This document shows, piece by piece, positions 5,854 to 9,851 of a DNA stretch of 9,851 nucleotides. Source of the stretch: Verrucomicrobiia bacterium (GTDB taxonomy: Bacteria > Verrucomicrobiota > Verrucomicrobiia > Verrucomicrobiales > Akkermansiaceae); the NCBI GenBank assembly GCA_947460915.1, contig CANHKJ010000099.1:1-9851 (forward strand), read 5' to 3'. The notes below the pieces were generated by a model. The model did no database searches, had not been told where the DNA came from, and saw only the letters and a list, made by a program, of their open reading frames with translations. The position numbers and the translations under genes are program-made. Position 1 is the stretch's first letter; every line of letters begins with the position of its first letter.

Positions 5854-8541
5854 TTAGTTCCACGGTTGGACCAAGGTGATCGTAGTGCCTTGGCCGGGTG
5901 ATGATTGAATGGTAGCTTGTCCAGAGTGATGCAGCAAGCGTTGGCGAATGTTTTCGAGTCCATCTCCTAGGCTCGTTAAAGGCGCGGCAAAGCCTTGTCC
6001 GTTGTCAGAAATCTCGAGCGTTAGATTTTTTGTAGTCATGCTAAAGGTCAACGTCACTTGGGTCGCTTGGCTGTGCTTGACGATGTTGTTGAGACTTTCG
6101 CGGACACAAAGAAATAGATCGTGTCGACGCTCCGCATCAATCGCGATGTGTTCGATCGGCGGAATCAAATGGATGCGCAAGGGGATGTCTGCTTGCTGGA
6201 GAAATTCCTTCGCGTATGCGGTGAGGTATTCCATGATCGAGTCAGATGAATCATGGCGCGGGTTGATGGCCCAAACGATCTCATCGAGTGAGGTAATCAA
6301 GGTGTGTGATTTTGCGGCGATGAGTGAGAGCGCTTTATTGTCGTGGTCAGGATTGTGCATCGCTGCGATTAAGGAAATTTCTGTTAGAGAAGCGCCGAGG
6401 TCATCATGTAGGTCACGGGCAATGCGAGCGCGCTCATTTTCTTGGGCATTTTTGAGTTTGAGAGATTGGATCCTTCGCTTCAAACGCATACGCATTAACG
6501 TGGCGGCGATCATCGATGCTAAAACCAGTGCGCCGATCGCTGTGGCAAACTGAAACCATGGCTTTTGCCACCAATGCGGATGAATGATCAAGCGCGGTGA
6601 TTTTGCTACGGCACTGTGAATGCCATCGCCGTTGATGGCCGCGACTTCGAGTTGATAACTCCCGTGTGGCAACGATTCAAAGGATAATTCACGATCCGTG
6701 CGCATCGGTTGCCAATTTTTTTGCAAGGGCAAGAGTCTTGTAACGAAGCGCACTTTTTCGGGAGAAATGAGATCGGGGGACGAAAAATCCCAACGCACAC
6801 TTTGTGGACCTGGACCAACATCGATGGCTTGATTCGAGAGAGCGAAGCGCTCATTGTCGATCGTGCACGATTCGATAAATACTTTCGGCAGTCGGCCTTG
6901 CTGCAGGAAATATTCCGGGATCACGTGAGCAATGCCATCGGTGGTCGGAACATAGAGCGATCCATCTTTCGCCTTAAAAATGCCGGGATGCGTTAATCCA
7001 TTGCACTCGCGTGTGCTCATGCCATCGGATCGATTCAACCAGAGCACCTGAAGTTCATCAACCTGTTGCGTGATTTGCTTGAGTGAAATTCGAAAAATTC
7101 CCCCAAGAGAGGCGAGCCACAGATGCTCATGATCGTCGACGCATAAGGCCGTGATGCGGGAGTCGGGTAGGCCTGCGGACTCATCGTAGTGACGCCATGA
7201 TTGATTGCGATAGCAGAGCAAGCCACCGCCGAGAGATGCTGCGAGAAGTGTGCCATCAGGCAGTCGCAGCATGGATGAGATATGCCGATTGCGACTCAAG
7301 GGAGGCGGTGAGACATCGGTCACATGATCACCCTGATAATGCAGAATCCGACCATCACTCGTGCCCGCATAAAGTTCATTTTGCTTGCCGATCACCGCGC
7401 AAGTGATCGAGGCACCTGACAGAATTTCCGAATCGTTGATTTTATGAAATACGCCATCGGCATCAATGTGTGACATCCCGTAGGCTCCGCCGAGATGCAA
7501 GGTTCCATCCTCGGACTCTGCTACGGCATTGATCTTTGACGCCGCTACTTCTTGCGTGAGCGGCACAAAAATTTGGCCTTGGAAAATGAAACAAAGTCCT
7601 TCCTTTGTACTGACGATCAGCTGATTGTTTTTGGTGAGAAAAAAACATGCGACGGCCCGGTTCACGCTGGTGCTCAGAGTCAGCACACTTGGTTCCTTTC
7701 CCGGAGGCGCGAATGTGATTTCTCCATCGCGTGAAGCGCCCCACCACTGATCCGCGTGATCTTGCAAAGCAACAGAGCATGCGGGTCCAAATTGCGCAAC
7801 GGGATGGGGTGGCGGATTCACCTTGGTTTCATAAATGGCAAGCAGACCGTTGGCTTTTGTGGTTGCCCAGATTACACCCAACTGGTCTTCGTGAAATTCA
7901 GCGATCTTGTAATTTTGGCTTTGCGGGGAAATGGCGATCGTCGGCGCAGCGTCATCCGCGAGTCGCACCATGATTTGCTGATTCTGATCCTGATACCAAG
8001 TTCTTCCTTTGCGATCTGTGAAGCGAATATCTTCTGCTGGCTTCATCATGTTTTCCGGAGCAGATGCGGAACCAGCCCGAGTCAATTTCCCCTCTGCTGA
8101 GTAATTCCATAGGTCCTCGCCCTTGTGAATCAACACCGCGCCGTTTGCTTGCTCGGTTACGGTATAAACTTCATTGCCTTTGAAGCCGGGCGATGGCTCC
8201 ATGACCGGAATCAGTTCACCGTGATCGATGCGAAATAGTCCGCCATACGATTGTGCGACCCAGATTTGATTGTGACACTGATAGATTTGCCGAACCGGTT
8301 GGTGCCAAATTTCGTCGCCGGGGAGATTCGGCATGTAGAAACGATTCCCATCAAATCGCACCAATCCTTCCGCTGTGCCGATCCACAAGTAACCTTGTTC
8401 ATCCTTTAAAATCGCACGGATCACATTGCCCGGCAGACCATCCTCCGATTGCCAGCTTTTGACCACAAAACGCGGCACCTGATCTTGGGCAATGCAAGAA
8501 AACGTGAGAAATCCGAGGAGTATGGCAATCCAAGTTTTGAT
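5854..8541 (-). CDS. Propeller-type sensor histidine kinase (Reg_prop, Y_Y_Y, HisKA_3, HATPase)
   Basis: This is a membrane sensor of about 895 residues if begun at 8541. A signal peptide (hydrophobic core IAILLGFL, ending near CIAQDQ) precedes a large periplasmic region of ligand_beta/Reg_prop repeats. Their signatures include GNVIRAILKDEQGYLWIGTAEGL, DSRITALCVDDHEHLWLASLGGI and a long series between. A Y_Y_Y-like domain follows (about 580-653), then one membrane helix (about 663-683). The HisKA_3 dimerisation domain has phosphoacceptor His712 in ARDLHDDLGASL. The ATPase domain has the N-box RESLNNIVKH and the G-boxes DNGQGF, GDGLENIRQRL and GQGTTITL. It should autophosphorylate and pass phosphate to the adjacent regulator. 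The first conventional start is GTG 8478, which would remove the signal peptide. ATC at 8541 has AGGA eight bases upstream and restores it, so I annotate from there. It lies 45 bases after chrA. The ligand is unknown. Similar sensors in Bacteroidota often respond to glycans. Confidence 0.9.
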   Translation of the reverse strand: MKTWIAILLGFLTFSCIAQDQVPRFVVKSWQSEDGLPGNVIRAILKDEQGYLWIGTAEGLVRFDGNRFYMPNLPGDEIWHQPVRQIYQCHNQIWVAQSYGGLFRIDHGELIPVMEPSPGFKGNEVYTVTEQANGAVLIHKGEDLWNYSAEGKLTRAGSASAPENMMKPAEDIRFTDRKGRTWYQDQNQQIMVRLADDAAPTIAISPQSQNYKIAEFHEDQLGVIWATTKANGLLAIYETKVNPPPHPVAQFGPACSVALQDHADQWWGASRDGEITFAPPGKEPSVLTLSTSVNRAVACFFLTKNNQLIVSTKEGLCFIFQGQIFVPLTQEVAASKINAVAESEDGTLHLGGAYGMSHIDADGVFHKINDSEILSGASITCAVIGKQNELYAGTSDGRILHYQGDHVTDVSPPPLSRNRHISSMLRLPDGTLLAASLGGGLLCYRNQSWRHYDESAGLPDSRITALCVDDHEHLWLASLGGIFRISLKQITQQVDELQVLWLNRSDGMSTRECNGLTHPGIFKAKDGSLYVPTTDGIAHVIPEYFLQQGRLPKVFIESCTIDNERFALSNQAIDVGPGPQSVRWDFSSPDLISPEKVRFVTRLLPLQKNWQPMRTDRELSFESLPHGSYQLEVAAINGDGIHSAVAKSPRLIIHPHWWQKPWFQFATAIGALVLASMIAATLMRMRLKRRIQSLKLKNAQENERARIARDLHDDLGASLTEISLIAAMHNPDHDNKALSLIAAKSHTLITSLDEIVWAINPRHDSSDSIMEYLTAYAKEFLQQADIPLRIHLIPPIEHIAIDAERRHDLFLCVRESLNNIVKHSQATQVTLTFSMTTKNLTLEISDNGQGFAAPLTSLGDGLENIRQRLLHHSGQATIQSSPGQGTTITLVQPWN

Positions 8542-8549
8542 AAAGTCGA

Positions 8550-8553
8550 TCCT
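8550..8553 (-). promoter_or_regulatory. Ribosome binding site supporting the kinase start at 8541
   Basis: AGGA (read on the minus strand, 8553-8550) stands eight bases before the ATC codon at 8541-8539, an ideal spacing. No ATG, GTG or TTG occurs in the kinase frame between the chrA stop (8587) and GTG 8478. Confidence 0.45.
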
Positions 8554-8586
8554 ACAAATGAAGCGCTTCGTCGAGCAAGACGAAAT

Positions 8587-9851
8587 TTACATCATGACCC
8601 ACGAACTCAAGGCACAGACCACGATGATCGCCATGGTGTTGATTTTTCCGTAGCGAATGGCCACAAATGCCGCAGCGCTGAGGATGATCAACGGCCACAC
8701 AACATGCGTTTGTTGGTGATCGGTAATGAACAAAATCTGTCGCATCAAGGTCAGCAGTAATTGAGCCATCACACTGACTACGGCAGCGGAGATCGCATTC
8801 ATCATGGCGCGCAGTCGAGATTGATTGCCGATCGCCTCGATGTGTGGGGCACCCAAAAACACGAACAAAAAGCATGGGACAAAAGTGCACCAGACCGTCA
8901 ATGTGGCACCGATCCATGCGGCAAGTGCAGCTGGCAAATTACCTGGCGCGTGCCATGCTCCCGTGAAGCCGACAAATTCTAGCACCATGATCAAAGGGCC
9001 CGGTGTGGTCTCGGCAAGCGCTAGACCTGCGATCATTTGTTCGTGCGTCAACCAATGATGATGCTCGACGGCCTGCTGCGCGACGTATGGCAATACGGCA
9101 TAGGCTCCGCCAAAGGTGACCATCGCCGCTTTGCTAAAAAAGACGCCCATCTGCGTGATCGTGTGGTCCTTTCCGAGCAGGAATCCGCAGATCAGCAAAG
9201 GTGTCATCCAGGCCGCGATGCCAACAGACCCAATGCGCAATGCGCGCTTCCACGTAGGACGAGTGGAGTGCGCGAGCTCAATCGCAGAAGTCTCGTTCGC
9301 GGCTGGAGGTCCGGATTTTTCTCGCAAAAAATACCCCAAGAATGCTGCTCCAACAATAATCCAAAAAAACGACACATGCGCGAATACGAGTAAGGAAAAT
9401 GCGGCTGTTGCGATCACGTAATGCATACCTTGGCGTAGGGATTTTTTCCCAATCCGTAAAACAGCATCAAGCACCAAGGCGATGGCCGCAGCGAGCAAGC
9501 CTGAGAGAATCGGCTGCACAGCAGGCATGTTCGCGCCGTGCACATACATCCAGCTCAATCCCAGCATGATAAAGTATGAAGGCAAAATGAACCAGATCCC
9601 TGCTGCAAAGGCTCCCTTGGCTCCATGCATGCGCCAGCCGAGATAGGTGGCAAGCTGTTGTGCCTCGGGCCCGGGGAGTAGCAGGCAAAAATTCAAGGCA
9701 TGGCGGAAATGACTCTCGCTGAGCCAACGTCGATTTTCCACAATCTCGCGATGCATCAGCGCGATTTGCGCAGCTGGACCGCCAAAGCTGATGAAGCCCA
9801 GTTTGATCCAAAAACGCAGTGCTTCCCGAAAGCTAGGCACTTGTTTTTCTC
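8587..9851 (-). CDS. chrA: Chromate transporter ChrA, two-domain type, N-terminus possibly outside window
   Basis: ChrA of the CHR superfamily is an inner-membrane transporter that exports chromate in characterised members. At least 417 residues are visible, the long-chain form with two homologous halves. The first half has FISFGGPAAQIALMHREIVE, WLSESHFRHALNFCLLLPGPEAQQLATYLGW and a polytopic segment. The second repeats the pattern as MVTFGGAYAVLPYVAQQAV, HWLTHEQMIAGLALAETTPGPLIM and FVGFTGAW. The first possible start inside the window is GTG 9840, but the frame stays open to the edge (EKQ before it) and the true start could lie outside. Many homologues are best known for chromate resistance, while in genomes like this the physiological substrate may differ. 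It heads the apparent operon chrA-kinase-regulator, with 45 bases to the kinase start. Confidence 0.93.
   Translation of the reverse strand, partial: EKQVPSFREALRFWIKLGFISFGGPAAQIALMHREIVENRRWLSESHFRHALNFCLLLPGPEAQQLATYLGWRMHGAKGAFAAGIWFILPSYFIMLGLSWMYVHGANMPAVQPILSGLLAAAIALVLDAVLRIGKKSLRQGMHYVIATAAFSLLVFAHVSFFWIIVGAAFLGYFLREKSGPPAANETSAIELAHSTRPTWKRALRIGSVGIAAWMTPLLICGFLLGKDHTITQMGVFFSKAAMVTFGGAYAVLPYVAQQAVEHHHWLTHEQMIAGLALAETTPGPLIMVLEFVGFTGAWHAPGNLPAALAAWIGATLTVWCTFVPCFLFVFLGAPHIEAIGNQSRLRAMMNAISAAVVSVMAQLLLTLMRQILFITDHQQTHVVWPLIILSAAAFVAIRYGKINTMAIIVVCALSSWVMM

Noticed and set aside
5844..5963. 40-codon upstream extension of the response regulator
   Set aside because: It overlaps the kinase C-terminus, and receiver domains begin directly at MPAIAIVEDN.
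9037..9393. Plus-strand open frame of 118 codons antisense to chrA
   Set aside because: It is antisense to the well-conserved second CHR half and has an arginine-rich, motif-free composition typical of a shadow frame.

Overview
The window looks like chromosomal DNA from a Gram-negative bacterium. It carries an Lnt lipoprotein acyltransferase, a signal-peptide-bearing propeller sensor kinase and ordinary bacterial -35/-10 and Shine-Dalgarno signals. Protein style (the LigA N-terminus, the Lnt 'HLVMFGEYIP' segment, a Reg_prop/Y_Y_Y sensor kinase) suggests Verrucomicrobiota or a related PVC lineage. That placement is an impression, not a search result. No rRNA, tRNA, CRISPR array or complete insertion sequence was recognised.

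Layout. (1) Positions 1-1196, minus strand: the N-terminal two thirds of NAD+-dependent DNA ligase (ligA), running off the left edge. Its nucleotidyltransferase domain is interrupted by an in-frame, AT-rich insertion of about 90 residues. (2) Positions 1197-1324: a divergent intergenic region with a good promoter for the next gene. (3) Positions 1325-3061, plus strand: apolipoprotein N-acyltransferase (lnt). (4) Positions 3062-3348: a convergent gap of 287 bases with a probable terminator for the minus-strand gene beyond it. (5) Positions 3349-4482, minus strand: a DUF318/SO_0444-type permease with a Cys-rich N-terminus. (6) Positions 4483-4580: a second divergent promoter region containing a short inverted repeat. 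(7) Positions 4581-5186, plus strand: a small 2-oxoglutarate/Fe(II) oxygenase. (8) Positions 5199-9851, minus strand: an apparent operon, in transcription order chrA (chromate transporter), a large propeller-type sensor histidine kinase, and a NarL/LuxR response regulator.

How the genes may work together. The kinase (HisKA_3 type) and the response regulator are 10 bases apart and are almost certainly a cognate pair. Their position directly downstream of chrA, on the same strand and with no visible terminator between, raises the possibility that transporter and signalling pair are co-expressed. The signal sensed is unknown. The permease and the oxygenase share a 98-base divergent control region and could be co-regulated, perhaps in metal homeostasis, which is inference only. 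ligA and lnt are housekeeping genes.

The points most worth a second look are the in-frame insertion in LigA, which is also open in a second frame, and the apparent non-canonical start of the sensor kinase. The kinase has a clear signal peptide and a well-spaced ribosome binding site, but no ATG, GTG or TTG codon upstream of them.
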